This document shows, one piece after another, positions 51,170 to 61,325 of a stretch of DNA of 64,000 nucleotides; within the stretch, counting starts at the first letter, position 1, and every line of letters begins with the position of its first letter. The notes beneath the pieces were generated by a model that saw nothing but the letters and a program-made list of their open reading frames with translations, was not told the origin of the DNA and did no database searches. The position numbers and the translations under genes were made by a program. Source of the stretch: Enterobacteriaceae bacterium 89 (GTDB taxonomy: Bacteria > Pseudomonadota > Gammaproteobacteria > Enterobacterales > Enterobacteriaceae). The DNA lies in assembly GCA_014156375.1 (NCBI GenBank), contig RQJH01000003.1, positions 1,721,799-1,785,798 of the forward strand, given 5' to 3'.

Positions 51170-51190
51170 CGGACATCTTGTAGATGTCCG
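51170..51190 (-). other. Hairpin downstream of the second bcsZ
   Basis: CGGACATC and GATGTCCG around TTGTA, about 40 bases past the stop of the second bcsZ on its strand. It may end the second cellulose transcript, though its U-run is weak. Confidence 0.45.
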
Positions 51191-51227
51191 TTCAATTCCG
51201 GAAAGCGCCTCGCAAAACGCCGGGGGA

Positions 51228-52217
51228 TCACTGTCCTGTCGACTGCTCCGCCAGCCAGGTCAGCATTTTCAGGCTTGCCGAGTAGTAATCATCCTGAGCG
51301 GTGATTTGCGGTTCGCCCGGGTTAGCGCCCAGGGTGTAATCACGGATCGCCAGCAGACCGCCGTTCATCGGGTACGGGGAGGTTTCGTTGGTCATCACGT
51401 TGACCCACGCTGGCGTTTGTTCGCGCTGATAGCGCTGCCAGAACGCTTTCCACGGGGCTAACAGCGGGCTTTGCGGATCCTGCCAGTGGATGTAGAGCGG
51501 AATACGCACGGCGTCGTAGCTCATGCGCGGTTTCCATTCGTCCGCCGGTTTCATTTTCCCATCGGCGCTCAACGCCACCCAGTCGGTTGGCAGGTTGGCA
51601 TTGCCCCAGCCCATTTTACCGATCAGCTTTTTGCCATCGCGCATCAGATCACGCCAGACCACCAGATGGGTCCGGTCGGCGAAGGCCTGCCAGGCAGGAA
51701 AAATAAAGTAAGAGGGATTAAGGTTGATTCGGCTGTTGAGATTAAACCCGTGCGCGCCAGGCAACATCACCTTATACCCGGCATAGCTGATGACCGTATG
51801 CTTAATCAGCGCACGAGTGATCTCATCGGAAGCTATCCCATAGCTGTTTTCCCGCCACTGCTTCTGCGCTTTTAACAGCGCCCAGGCGATCATCATATCG
51901 CCGTCGGTGGCGTCATTTTTATCCGTGATGGGATCGGGAGCGGTCGGGTTATAGCGCCAGTAAAACAGGCCGTTGTCTTTGTTTTTCAGCGTGGCATTGG
52001 TCCACTGCCACAGCTTATCGAAGGTGGGGCGGTCATTGAGGCTGACCGCCATCAGCATCGCAAAACCCTGGCCTTCCGTGTGCGAGACATTGCCATTCCC
52101 GGTATCGACCACCCGCCCGTCAGGCATCACGAAACGGGATTTGTAGGTCTCCCACGCGTCAGCATGGGCCCAGGCAGAAAACAGCACGGTCATCGCTATC
52201 AGCAGTCGCACCAGCAT
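51228..52217 (-). CDS. bcsZ: GH8 endoglucanase BcsZ of the second cellulose operon
   Basis: Second family 8 glycanase, 329 residues with signal peptide to about residue 19 (AHA). The catalytic Glu lies in SHTEGQGFAMLMAV, and DATDGDMMIAWALL and RMSYDAVRIPLYIHW are the other conserved blocks. It is shorter than and clearly diverged from the first BcsZ, and is closer to the BcsZ/CMCax type found with bcsABCD operons. It is the last gene of the second operon, 11 bases after bcsD. Confidence 0.93.
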   Translation of the reverse strand: MLVRLLIAMTVLFSAWAHADAWETYKSRFVMPDGRVVDTGNGNVSHTEGQGFAMLMAVSLNDRPTFDKLWQWTNATLKNKDNGLFYWRYNPTAPDPITDKNDATDGDMMIAWALLKAQKQWRENSYGIASDEITRALIKHTVISYAGYKVMLPGAHGFNLNSRINLNPSYFIFPAWQAFADRTHLVVWRDLMRDGKKLIGKMGWGNANLPTDWVALSADGKMKPADEWKPRMSYDAVRIPLYIHWQDPQSPLLAPWKAFWQRYQREQTPAWVNVMTNETSPYPMNGGLLAIRDYTLGANPGEPQITAQDDYYSASLKMLTWLAEQSTGQ

Positions 52218-52228
52218 AGTGTCACTCT

Positions 52229-52702
52229 TTATGGATTAAAGTAGTGGAACTGCACATCGGCCACGGAAAAAATCCGTTCCCGCTGCAGCAGCACGTTATC
52301 GCCACCGCCCTGAGCCTGAAGCCAGCGGCCGTAGAGGCCTTCCAGGATCGTACAAAAGGCATTGCACCAGCGCATCTGCTGTTCGGCATTGCGGCTGACC
52401 GGCAGCGCCTGATGGCGGATCAGGATCCCCTTCTCCCCCGTATGCAGCGTAATGACGCCCCACTGGAACAGAGTCAGAAAGTGGTTGATGTTAGTTTCCA
52501 GTTCCCCAAGCGTAGCAGACTCCGGCAGCGGCCAGCTATCAGCAAGCTGCTCGCCCATCTGGTGCAAAAACGGCTGGCTCTCCATTTCTCCGGCGTTGCG
52601 CACCATCCCATCAATCATGATGGTCAGGAGATCAAACCAGCCGGCAGGCGTTTGCTGTTGCTGAAACCACGCCAGCGCGGCGGAGGCGGTGTTGTCCGTC
52701 AT
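52229..52702 (-). CDS. bcsD: Cellulose synthase subunit BcsD
   Basis: A 157-residue periplasmic-region subunit of BcsD type. In Komagataeibacter the homologue (156 residues) forms an octamer with four glucan passages and orders glucan chains into crystalline ribbons. The conserved segment here is TILEGLYGRWLQAQGG, with ELETNINHFLTLFQWGVITL before it. There is no signal peptide, as in the known family. Its presence defines the second operon as type I-like. The start lies 1 base after the bcsC stop. Confidence 0.9.
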   Translation of the reverse strand: MTDNTASAALAWFQQQQTPAGWFDLLTIMIDGMVRNAGEMESQPFLHQMGEQLADSWPLPESATLGELETNINHFLTLFQWGVITLHTGEKGILIRHQALPVSRNAEQQMRWCNAFCTILEGLYGRWLQAQGGGDNVLLQRERIFSVADVQFHYFNP

Positions 52703-52703
52703 C

Positions 52704-55700
52704 TTAATTGTCTCCCAACATGTAACGGAAGTAGAGCGCGGCAGTGCTTTCGTTATAACTACCAAAGGTGTCGTAACCCACCTGGCCGCCAATGGTCATC
52801 TGATGATTGACCTTATAATCTGCACCCGCGCGAACGGTATAGCCCATGCCGTTCTCGGTGGTGCCCTTGTAGTACGCCTCTTTGGCAAAGCCGCTCGCCA
52901 CCGCTGATTCCAGCGACTGCTGCCAGCCGGATTCGGTCGGGAAGTAAGGGCTGTCGTCCTGGCTGTAGGACTGATAGCCCACGGCACCGCCCACTTTCAG
53001 CGTCCAGTTGTTGTATTTCTGCGTCAGATCCACCGGCAGCGACACGCTGACGTAGTTCTGTGGGCTGAAGTAACCACCCTGGCCGAAGGTGAACTGGCTT
53101 AAGTTTTTCGAGAAGTTCATGTAGCTCATACTGAGCCCGGTTTGCAGCGTCTGGTACTCGTCGTGATACGGACGCAGATAAACACCGGCGTTAGCGTTAA
53201 AGCTGGAGTTGCTCTCAACGTTCTCGCCGAGATAGCTGTAGCCACCCGCGCCCACGTAGAACCCGGCATCGCCGTCGTCGTAGCTCAGCTGAACGTCGCC
53301 GCCGTTTTTCGTTACCTGACCCCAGGTTTTGCCGGAGTACTGATCTTTCAGTCCGACGTAGGCCAGCAGGCTGTCGGTCATCGAGCGACGTTCACCGGTT
53401 AAGATCAGCGACAGATAGTTGGTCAGCTTCGGCGACCACTTCACGCCGCCCACCAGGGTATTGAGATCCTGACCCAGCGGCGTACTGCCGATATCCAGCT
53501 TGTAGTTATCGCCGCTCAGTGCCATGCCAAGCTCAACACCGTTGGCTTTCTGCGAGTCCGTAGACACATCGCCCGGCTGGTTAACGTTCGGTTTCTGGTT
53601 GGAGGCCGCCAGATAGGACGCTACCTGACCGCCGTCATAGGCGCCGAGCTTGGCGAGATTTTCCATCCCGGCGCTGGTTGTCGCGTTAAAGTCGCTCGGA
53701 TTGAGCGTGCCCAGCCCCACCAGCGCCGCAGCGGCCGGGTTAGCGGCCAGGTACGTTGCACGGTCTGTCGCCGACATATTGGCAATGGCGTTCTGCTCAT
53801 TGGTGGCCGTGGTGGTGATGTTGCTCACCGCATTGGACAGCGGGTTCGAGCCGTAACGACGCCACGCATCGCCCGAGGCGCTGCCTGCGCTGAGCGTGAT
53901 CGGCGTGACGGTGAAGTCAAAGCGGGCATCACCGAACGGCGACGAGGACCACGTCAGCGGAGCTTTCAGCTCGGTGAGCTTACTGGTGCCGGATTCCCCA
54001 TCGCGGCTGCGCACCTGCATTCCCGCCTGCACCCAGGTGCCCGTTTTCTCTTCGAGCTGCTGCATCATATTATCAACCTGGCGCAGCGTGCGGGTCTGCG
54101 CGGTATCCACCGGCAGATCGGTGCGCTGCGTACCCGGCAGAGCGGTGCCCGGATCGGCCGCGGTCTGTCCCACCTGCCACGGCAGCGTTGCGCCATAGGC
54201 TGAGGCCGTGCGCGGAGCAACCTGAGTTTTCGAAGTGCCGATAAACGGGTTATCGGCCACCAGCAGGCCACCTACGGTTGGCGTCTGAGCCGTGTTGCTG
54301 GACTCCAGTCCCACCAGCTTACCACGCGCGCTGCGCAGGTAAGTCATTGCCTGTTGATGATGCCCCTGAGCCTCTTCCACGCGCGCCAGCAGCAATAAGC
54401 GGTCCGGCGTGTTGTCATTGCGTAATCCGCTCGCGAGGTCTGCCGCTCGGTCGTTATTTCCCTGCGCCAGCGCCACGTCAATCGCACCGGCACGCGCGTC
54501 CTGAGTCGGCGTATCGCGGGTCATCAGGTAGTCATAGACCACGCCCGCTTCTTTGTTCATCTTGCCGGTCTGATAGAGTCGCGCCATGGCGAACATCAGG
54601 TCGGTGTTTTGCGGATCGTTTTGCAGCGCGCCAATCAGCTTGTCATACGCACCCGCATAGTTGCCCTGCTCGCGCAGGCGGTCGGCTTCGTTGATGACGT
54701 AGCCGTTACGAATACTCGCCAGCTGCGTTGGCGTGCTGCCAGCCTGAAGGGTTGGATTAGAGAGAAGCGCCTGCGCTTCGCGCGTCAGACCGGCCTGATT
54801 GAGCACCGTCACCTGATCGGCGTAGTCGCCCACGTTCCCCTGAATGCCGGTGCTGATGTTGTTACGCACCAGCGCTACGGCGGTATTCATGTCGCCGCTG
54901 TCGGCCAGCATTCTGGCAAGCTTGCCGACATCGGCCGGATCCTTCGGCGGATTGGAAGCCAGCGCCTTGAGGGTATTCGCCGCGGCAACGGTATTGCCCT
55001 GCGCCAGATAGCTCTGCGCCGTCGCCATCTGCAGGTTGTAGTTCACCCGCTGACGCAGCTCGCGCATCGGGCCGGTTTGCGAGGCAGGCGGAATACGGGA
55101 AAGCAGAGACTGTGACTGCTGCCAGGCGCCGTTTTCGCTGGCAAACAGGGCTGCCGCATACAGCGAATTATTGCTGGCACCCGGACGATAAGCCGTAGCC
55201 ATCACCGAAGCCGCTTCGCCGCTGTTGCCTGATTTTTGCAGCAGTCGCGCTAAATCCAGCCGCATCCACGGATCGTCCGGATAACGCGCAACGCCCTGTT
55301 GCAGAGTGGCGATCGCCTGCTGGGTATTGCCGTTAGCCGCCAGCTGCTGCGCCTGACGGCGAAGTCCGTCACCCGGCACGCCGCTGACCACTTTCGGCTG
55401 GAGCTTAGCCTGCAGGCTGGCTGGCAGCGTGCGCAGCATGGCCTGTGCTTCTTCCGTTTTATTCTGATCGCGCAGCACGTAGTAGAGGTTTTCACGCGCT
55501 GAGGCGTTCTGCGGCTGATCGTTCAACAACGAGCGCAGCGTCTGCTCGGCCTGCGGATAATCTTTGTTGTGACGCAGTACGTCCGCGCGGAACAGTTTTG
55601 CCGCCGTGCCGCGCGTGCCGGTTTGTTCTGCGAGAGGAGCAGAAAGCGCCAGCGCCTGGCTGACGTTCCCCTGCTTATAGGCCGCCTGCGCCTGCGCCAG

Positions 55701-56759
55701 CTGGCCGTAGAATTGGGCATCTGCCGCCTGTTCACGACGGCTTGCCGAAGCATCACCGCCCTGCGCCGCCGCGCGGTTCAGGTACTGCGCCGCGGCCTGA
55801 TAATCGCCGCTGCGCTGCGCGGCATAACCCATCCCCGCCAGCGCGTCGGCATCCTGCGGGTTAGTTTGCAGAACCTGTTCAAACTGCTGTTTAGCTGCGG
55901 CGGTGTTACCGCTGTTTAGATCGCTGTAGCCCTGGCCTTTCGCCAGCCCGCCAACATGCTCACGATAGTAAGCCTGCACCGCGCTGTCCTGCGGATGGCG
56001 CTGCATCCAGGTGTTGTAATATTGATCGTCGCCCGACTGCGGCCCCAGCCACAGCAGCGCCTGACGCAGCCCGGCGTCGGCGTCTTTATTGCCGCCCGCC
56101 ATCGGCTCCAGCATTTCGATCCCTTCGCGGCGCGTATCTTCCCGCCAGGTCAGCACTTTGCCCAGCGCCACGCGGCTGGCGTTATCCTGCGGATGCTGCG
56201 CCACGTATCCACGCAGCTCACTCAGCGCCTGAGGATAGAGCGACTTGTCGCTCGCCATGGTCATGTAGTATTCCGCCGCCAGCGCCTGCGGCGGCTGATC
56301 GCCGTTGAACATGCTGCGCCAGGTGGTCAACGCCGCCGGAATATTGCCGCTGCGCGCCTGCTGGCGAGCCAGATTCAGCTGGCCCTGCGGCACTTTCGCC
56401 ATTTTGCGGGCGTTATCCAGATCCTGCAGGCCGCTGTCGCCAGGCGAAGCCTTAGCCAGACGTTCACGCCATTCGGCCGAAGCCTGCATATTGCCGCTTT
56501 GCTGATTCCACAGCGCCATCAGGTACAGCGCCTGGGTGTTGTTGGGATCCACCATCAGCACTTTTTTCAGCGACTCCATCGCTAAATCGTCGTGCGATTT
56601 TTCGTGCCAGTACTGCGCCTGGTCGAACAGCGCTTTCATCGCCGCGTCATTGCCCGCCGCGTGCGCGCTGTCCATCGCCGCCAGCGCCAGCGCACCGGAG
56701 AGGCACAGGGTCGAAAGCCTGCGCAGTTTGGGAGTCGTCATTCGGGTTACTCTTTTCAT
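52704..56759 (-). CDS. bcsC: Cellulose export protein BcsC of the second operon
   Basis: Outer-membrane exporter of 1351 residues, 238 longer than the first BcsC. Signal peptide (about 1-34, ending SAHA), many TPR helices to about residue 870, then a linker and the C-terminal barrel ending ALYFRYMLGDN. A segment of about 100 residues rich in Ala, Asn, Ser and Thr (about residues 960-1060) is inserted at the start of the barrel region and has no counterpart in the first BcsC. Its ATG overlaps the bcsB stop (ATGA) and follows GGGGGA. Confidence 0.93.
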   Translation of the reverse strand: MKRVTRMTTPKLRRLSTLCLSGALALAAMDSAHAAGNDAAMKALFDQAQYWHEKSHDDLAMESLKKVLMVDPNNTQALYLMALWNQQSGNMQASAEWRERLAKASPGDSGLQDLDNARKMAKVPQGQLNLARQQARSGNIPAALTTWRSMFNGDQPPQALAAEYYMTMASDKSLYPQALSELRGYVAQHPQDNASRVALGKVLTWREDTRREGIEMLEPMAGGNKDADAGLRQALLWLGPQSGDDQYYNTWMQRHPQDSAVQAYYREHVGGLAKGQGYSDLNSGNTAAAKQQFEQVLQTNPQDADALAGMGYAAQRSGDYQAAAQYLNRAAAQGGDASASRREQAADAQFYGQLAQAQAAYKQGNVSQALALSAPLAEQTGTRGTAAKLFRADVLRHNKDYPQAEQTLRSLLNDQPQNASARENLYYVLRDQNKTEEAQAMLRTLPASLQAKLQPKVVSGVPGDGLRRQAQQLAANGNTQQAIATLQQGVARYPDDPWMRLDLARLLQKSGNSGEAASVMATAYRPGASNNSLYAAALFASENGAWQQSQSLLSRIPPASQTGPMRELRQRVNYNLQMATAQSYLAQGNTVAAANTLKALASNPPKDPADVGKLARMLADSGDMNTAVALVRNNISTGIQGNVGDYADQVTVLNQAGLTREAQALLSNPTLQAGSTPTQLASIRNGYVINEADRLREQGNYAGAYDKLIGALQNDPQNTDLMFAMARLYQTGKMNKEAGVVYDYLMTRDTPTQDARAGAIDVALAQGNNDRAADLASGLRNDNTPDRLLLLARVEEAQGHHQQAMTYLRSARGKLVGLESSNTAQTPTVGGLLVADNPFIGTSKTQVAPRTASAYGATLPWQVGQTAADPGTALPGTQRTDLPVDTAQTRTLRQVDNMMQQLEEKTGTWVQAGMQVRSRDGESGTSKLTELKAPLTWSSSPFGDARFDFTVTPITLSAGSASGDAWRRYGSNPLSNAVSNITTTATNEQNAIANMSATDRATYLAANPAAAALVGLGTLNPSDFNATTSAGMENLAKLGAYDGGQVASYLAASNQKPNVNQPGDVSTDSQKANGVELGMALSGDNYKLDIGSTPLGQDLNTLVGGVKWSPKLTNYLSLILTGERRSMTDSLLAYVGLKDQYSGKTWGQVTKNGGDVQLSYDDGDAGFYVGAGGYSYLGENVESNSSFNANAGVYLRPYHDEYQTLQTGLSMSYMNFSKNLSQFTFGQGGYFSPQNYVSVSLPVDLTQKYNNWTLKVGGAVGYQSYSQDDSPYFPTESGWQQSLESAVASGFAKEAYYKGTTENGMGYTVRAGADYKVNHQMTIGGQVGYDTFGSYNESTAALYFRYMLGDN

Positions 56760-59206
56760 TTATCTTCCCCCGGATGCAGGCGCTTGCGGGCGTGCTGACG
56801 GAACCGTGCCGTTAAGGCCACGCCCATAATCGAAGTGGCGATAAGCCCCAGAATGGCCAGCAGGCCGGAATGCTGGTTGGCATACCAGATAGCCATCATG
56901 TACCAGGGCATTTGACCGCTCGGGAACTGAGTGCTGACGCGGAAGCTGCGCACCCCGTTCTCATTGGTGATGATCGACGTGTCGCCGCGAATGCCGGCGT
57001 TGATACGCGGCGAGTTCAGGTCGCTATATAGCCGTGAGAGCTGCTCATCATTGCTGCCGAAGGCGGCCACCACCAGCCGGTCGCTGTTCCACGGCGAACG
57101 ATAGCTGACGAAGCCGCGCCACGAGCTGTTGGAGGAGAAATAACGGTCGGCGTCCACGCCATCGGACGTCCAGTCGCCCACCATCCAGCGCTGCATTTTT
57201 TGCCACAGCGTCGCCCCACGCACACCGATGGTGTTATCGGTGACGCTATACGGCGAATTCGCCAGCAGCGCCTGGTTAAACGGTTTTTGCTCCAGCCCGC
57301 TCACTGCCAGCACATCGCGGTTGCGCAGGAACTCGAGGTTCGCCCCGCCTGACGGAATGCCCATCACCACTTTGTTGTTACCCAGCGCAGTACCGGTTGC
57401 GTTACCCGAACGGGCGGTCATATTCAGCATCGTCGCCACCTGCATTTCGGACGGTTTCTCCGGCAGCAGCAGGACGGTTTGTGAATAGTCCGCTAAGCGG
57501 GTGAACGGGAACGACGCACCCACAAAGTAAGAGAGGTTCGGCAGCAGCGAGAAGTGCCGGGTGTGGCTCAAATCAATCCACGAATCGTCGGTGATCCGGC
57601 TTTTGATGTTGTTGTTCAGCAGCACGCTGCACGGCGCGTTATCCTTCGGCACCACGTTGAAGTAAAGCGACATCTGGTTGTCACCGTAAATCAGGTACGG
57701 CTCCAGCGGAATGGTGAACTGTTCCTGACGCGCGTCGCCACCCAGACGGTGCCACACGGATTCGAGCAGCCCCTGTTTATTCATCGGCAGGTTGCGCAGG
57801 AAGGTGTTGTTCAGGGTGACGCTGAGCAGGGATTTTTGCTCATCAATCCAGCTTTCTGACGGGAAGCGATAGCCAATCTGCAGCGGAATAGTTTCGCCAT
57901 CCCACAGATAGAGATCCGGAGCGGCGCGGAACGCCACGCGCAGCGGCTCGTGCCAGACGCCACTCACGGTGGTGCTTTGATCTTTACGGATCAGATCGCT
58001 AATTTTGACCCGACGATCGGTTGGGATCCAGCGCGGGGCATCATAAGGTTTGCTCACTGGGATCGTCTGCGGCGCAACGTCATCGCTGGCGCTTTGCAGA
58101 TCGAAATTCCCGCGCGTTAAGCGCCAGGCCGCCGCACGCAGCGCCGTTTCATCGTTGCCGACAATCAGCAGCAGCTTGTATACCGGGTTCGCCGGATTCG
58201 GAATGATTTTCAGCAGCGGCTTGCTGGTTTGCGGCAGCGTGATGCCTCCCACCTGCTCACCCGGATGACCAATCACGATCCCGTGTTTATCAGGCAGGCG
58301 GTCGCGAAGCGCATCAAACGAGATCCCGCGGTAGTCAGCCTGGATCCCCAGCCAGGAGGAAACCACGGACGCCGCGCTGATGGTATCCGCGCTAAAACGG
58401 GCCGGGAAACTGATTGATACGCTGGCTGGCGTCATCTGCATGCTGTCGAAGAACGGACGCGGGAAGTGGCTTAAGTCGGAGCCAATATCCAGCTGCTGCG
58501 CTTCCCAGTTGAACCGGGAAGTGGGCATGATCACCACGCGGTATTTATCCGTCAGATCACGCAGACACTGCTGGGCATCGCCGTCGTTGATCTTAAAGCT
58601 CAGGTTGTTGCTCGACACCATCAGCGCCGCCGGAATATCGAGCTGATAATGGGAAATATCATTTTCCGCCGCGCCCAGCGGGACGGTGCCCAGAGGCTGG
58701 CCGTTCATCATCAGCTGCAGCGTGGCGTTACGGGCCGCCATCTCCGGCGTGACTTTCACATCCAGCATCAGCTGCGCCATGGTCACGACCTGATCGCCAG
58801 GCAGGGTAAAATCAGCCCCGCCCTGAAGCTGGCCGCCGCTCAGGATCACGCCTTCTGGCATCCCCATCTGCGACAGCGTCAGCCCGCTGACCAGCGAAGG
58901 CACCAGTCCACCCAGCGGCGGCGTGGTGTCATCCTGAACCGGTGCGACCGCAGGCGGCGTAACCGCCGCGGCAGCTGCGCTGTCTGGTTCGGTAACTTCA
59001 GTTTGTGGCGCAGGAGTAGCCGTTTCCGCGGGTGCATCTGGAGCAGGCACGGGCGCGGTATTATCCGGGGCCGCAGCCGGAGCAGCATCCGCCAGCGGCG
59101 AAGGGAAGCTCAGCGGGGCTGAAGCCTCCGGGGTAGTCTCTTCACTGTGCAAAGCAGGAGCCAGCAGCGCGCCAATCAGCAGCGCCAGCGTCGAAAGTCG
59201 TTTCAT
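56756..59206 (-). CDS. bcsB: Cellulose synthase periplasmic subunit BcsB of the second operon
   Basis: 816 residues: signal peptide to about residue 21, an acidic Pro/Ala/Thr-rich linker (about 22-100), two carbohydrate-binding/flavodoxin-like repeats, and a C-terminal membrane anchor (HSGLLAILGLIATSIMGVAL). It is coupled by ATGA overlaps at both ends (with bcsA and bcsC). It is only distantly similar to the first BcsB in this window, sharing blocks such as LSHFPRPFFDS. Confidence 0.93.
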   Translation of the reverse strand: MKRLSTLALLIGALLAPALHSEETTPEASAPLSFPSPLADAAPAAAPDNTAPVPAPDAPAETATPAPQTEVTEPDSAAAAAVTPPAVAPVQDDTTPPLGGLVPSLVSGLTLSQMGMPEGVILSGGQLQGGADFTLPGDQVVTMAQLMLDVKVTPEMAARNATLQLMMNGQPLGTVPLGAAENDISHYQLDIPAALMVSSNNLSFKINDGDAQQCLRDLTDKYRVVIMPTSRFNWEAQQLDIGSDLSHFPRPFFDSMQMTPASVSISFPARFSADTISAASVVSSWLGIQADYRGISFDALRDRLPDKHGIVIGHPGEQVGGITLPQTSKPLLKIIPNPANPVYKLLLIVGNDETALRAAAWRLTRGNFDLQSASDDVAPQTIPVSKPYDAPRWIPTDRRVKISDLIRKDQSTTVSGVWHEPLRVAFRAAPDLYLWDGETIPLQIGYRFPSESWIDEQKSLLSVTLNNTFLRNLPMNKQGLLESVWHRLGGDARQEQFTIPLEPYLIYGDNQMSLYFNVVPKDNAPCSVLLNNNIKSRITDDSWIDLSHTRHFSLLPNLSYFVGASFPFTRLADYSQTVLLLPEKPSEMQVATMLNMTARSGNATGTALGNNKVVMGIPSGGANLEFLRNRDVLAVSGLEQKPFNQALLANSPYSVTDNTIGVRGATLWQKMQRWMVGDWTSDGVDADRYFSSNSSWRGFVSYRSPWNSDRLVVAAFGSNDEQLSRLYSDLNSPRINAGIRGDTSIITNENGVRSFRVSTQFPSGQMPWYMMAIWYANQHSGLLAILGLIATSIMGVALTARFRQHARKRLHPGEDK

Positions 59207-61308
59207 ACCCGGCCATCCTCTTTTGCCAGTGCCGCCCGCAGACGGCGGTTTTCCTTACGTGATTTCCAGCTCAGCCAGAACAGCTCAAAGACGCAGCGCA
59301 GAATGGTAACAAACGAACGGAACGGATTGTCCTGCGGACGCGGCGGGTTGATCCACGCATCGGCACGGGACAGCACCACGCGCACCAGTTCGCGGCGGCG
59401 CGACAGCGGGATATTCTCTTCAAACATCATGCGGATATAGCGGTCGTCCGAGGCGATCATTTTGGCCGGAATCGAAATTGCTCCCGATTCCAGAATCAGC
59501 TCCACCTCTTCGATTTCATCATGCAGATGACGCTCGTCCTGCACCACGATACGACAGCCGCCCATCGACAGGTCCGCCGTTTTGCTGCGGGAAACAATGC
59601 CGCTGGCGTAGTGGATAAGCACCGGGATATCGACATCAATACGGATGGTTTTACGGGTCTGTTTCGATTCCCGCGCCACGGCAATCGCCGCCAGCAGGAA
59701 GATCAGGCTGTACAGCCCCCAGCCCACGTTAAGGGCAATAACGCTGGGATCGGAGCCGAAATAGTCGTGGCCGAGCGCCCGGACAATCCCCGCAATCACC
59801 GCCACGCCGAGCAGAAACGCCACCACCAGATGCGGGCGCACAACGGCAAAATCAAAATAGCCCACGTCCAGCAGCTGGCCTTTGTCCGTCACGTTGAACT
59901 TGCCCCGTTTCGGGAAAACCATCGTAATAAGCGTTGGCAGCACCAGGTGGAACGCCAGCACGATATCGTAGATTTCCCCCCAGAAGCTGTAGCGATAGCG
60001 ACCGTTCATCCTCGAACCGACGTAAATCGCGAGGAACAGATGCGGCAGCGCATAGGCCACAATCAGGCTGGCGGAAGAGTGAATGATATTGAGGTTAAAC
60101 AACAGGTAAGCGAGCGGCGCGGTGACAAACACCACGCGTGGCAGAGCAAACTGGTAATAAAGCATGGCGCTGAGGTAGCACAGCCGCTGCTGGAACGTCA
60201 GCCCTCGGCCCCACAGCGGGTTATCCATACGGAAAATCTGAGTCATGCCGCGCGCCCAGCGGGTACGCTGAATGACGTGCAGCACCAGACGTTCGGTAGC
60301 CAGACCGGCAGCCAGCGGGATATCAATAAACGCCGATTTCCAGCCCAGACGCTGCATTTTGAGCGCGGTATGCGCATCTTCGGTGACGGTTTCTACCGCA
60401 AAGCCGCCAATCTCTTCCAGCGCGCTGCGGCGGATTACCGCACAGGAGCCACAGAAGAAGGTGGCGTTCCAGTTGTCGTTGCCCTGTTGGATCGGGCCAT
60501 AGAACAGCATCCCTTCGTTCGGGATATTGCGACCGACGGAGAGGTTGCGCTCAAACGGATCCGGCGAGTAGAAGTAGTGCGGGGTTTGCACCAGCGCCAG
60601 TTTCGGGTCTTTCAGGAAACCGCCCACGGTCGCCTGCAGGAACACGCGGGTAGCCACGTGGTCACAGTCAAAGACGCAGATAAGCTCACCTTTGGTCAGC
60701 TTCATCGCATGGTTCAGGTTGCCTGCTTTGGCATGCTTGTTATCCGGACGGGTGATATAGCCGACGCCCACGTCCGCGGCAAACACCGCAAACTCGCTGC
60801 GCTTGCCGTCATCCAGCAGATAGATTTTCATCTTGTCTTTCGGATAGTCGATACACTGCGCCGCCAGCACGGTATCGCGCACCACATCGAGCGGTTCGTT
60901 ATAGCTTGGGATATAAACATCCACCGTCGGCCACAGCGACATATCGTCCGGCAGCGGGGTAATTTCCCGCTTCAGCGGCCAGACGGTCTGTAAATAGTTC
61001 AGCAGCAGCATCACCCAGATATAGACTTCCGCCAGAAAAAGCCCGGTCCCCAGAATTAATTCAATTTCAGAATTAAAATGCAGAGTTTGGGTTAAGCGAA
61101 AATACATATAGCGGGTGGACATCAGCAGTGAGGTCACCACCATGATCACCGACACGCTGCGCCGTTTGCTGAAGCCCATTAAAAAAAGAATGCCGATACT
61201 CAGCAGGCCGAAAATAAACTGTTTCTGGCCGTCCATGGGTGTGGCGATAATCAGCAGAGCAACGGGAGCCAGCGCCAGGACCAGCACCCAGAAAAGGAAC
61301 TTTTTCAT
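59203..61308 (-). CDS. bcsA: Cellulose synthase catalytic subunit BcsA of the second operon
   Basis: GT2 synthase of 701 residues, about 170 shorter than the first BcsA because it lacks the long N-terminal extension and has a shorter C-terminus. Catalytic motifs are complete: DVYIPSYNEP, LLDDGK, DCDH (VFDCDHVATR), TED and QRTRW. The PilZ domain has RKTIR and DLSMGGCRI, so c-di-GMP binding is expected. The ATG at 61308 is preferred (AGGG 7 bases upstream) over a TTG at 61314. Confidence 0.95.
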   Translation of the reverse strand: MKKFLFWVLVLALAPVALLIIATPMDGQKQFIFGLLSIGILFLMGFSKRRSVSVIMVVTSLLMSTRYMYFRLTQTLHFNSEIELILGTGLFLAEVYIWVMLLLNYLQTVWPLKREITPLPDDMSLWPTVDVYIPSYNEPLDVVRDTVLAAQCIDYPKDKMKIYLLDDGKRSEFAVFAADVGVGYITRPDNKHAKAGNLNHAMKLTKGELICVFDCDHVATRVFLQATVGGFLKDPKLALVQTPHYFYSPDPFERNLSVGRNIPNEGMLFYGPIQQGNDNWNATFFCGSCAVIRRSALEEIGGFAVETVTEDAHTALKMQRLGWKSAFIDIPLAAGLATERLVLHVIQRTRWARGMTQIFRMDNPLWGRGLTFQQRLCYLSAMLYYQFALPRVVFVTAPLAYLLFNLNIIHSSASLIVAYALPHLFLAIYVGSRMNGRYRYSFWGEIYDIVLAFHLVLPTLITMVFPKRGKFNVTDKGQLLDVGYFDFAVVRPHLVVAFLLGVAVIAGIVRALGHDYFGSDPSVIALNVGWGLYSLIFLLAAIAVARESKQTRKTIRIDVDIPVLIHYASGIVSRSKTADLSMGGCRIVVQDERHLHDEIEEVELILESGAISIPAKMIASDDRYIRMMFEENIPLSRRRELVRVVLSRADAWINPPRPQDNPFRSFVTILRCVFELFWLSWKSRKENRRLRAALAKEDGRV

Positions 61309-61325
61309 AAGCAACCCTGAATATT

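Noticed and set aside
59521-60993. A 490-codon open frame on the plus strand opposite the second bcsA
   Set aside because: It is the mirror of a strongly conserved GC-rich gene; the translation has no recognisable domain and is rich in Arg, His and Gln as expected for an antisense shadow.
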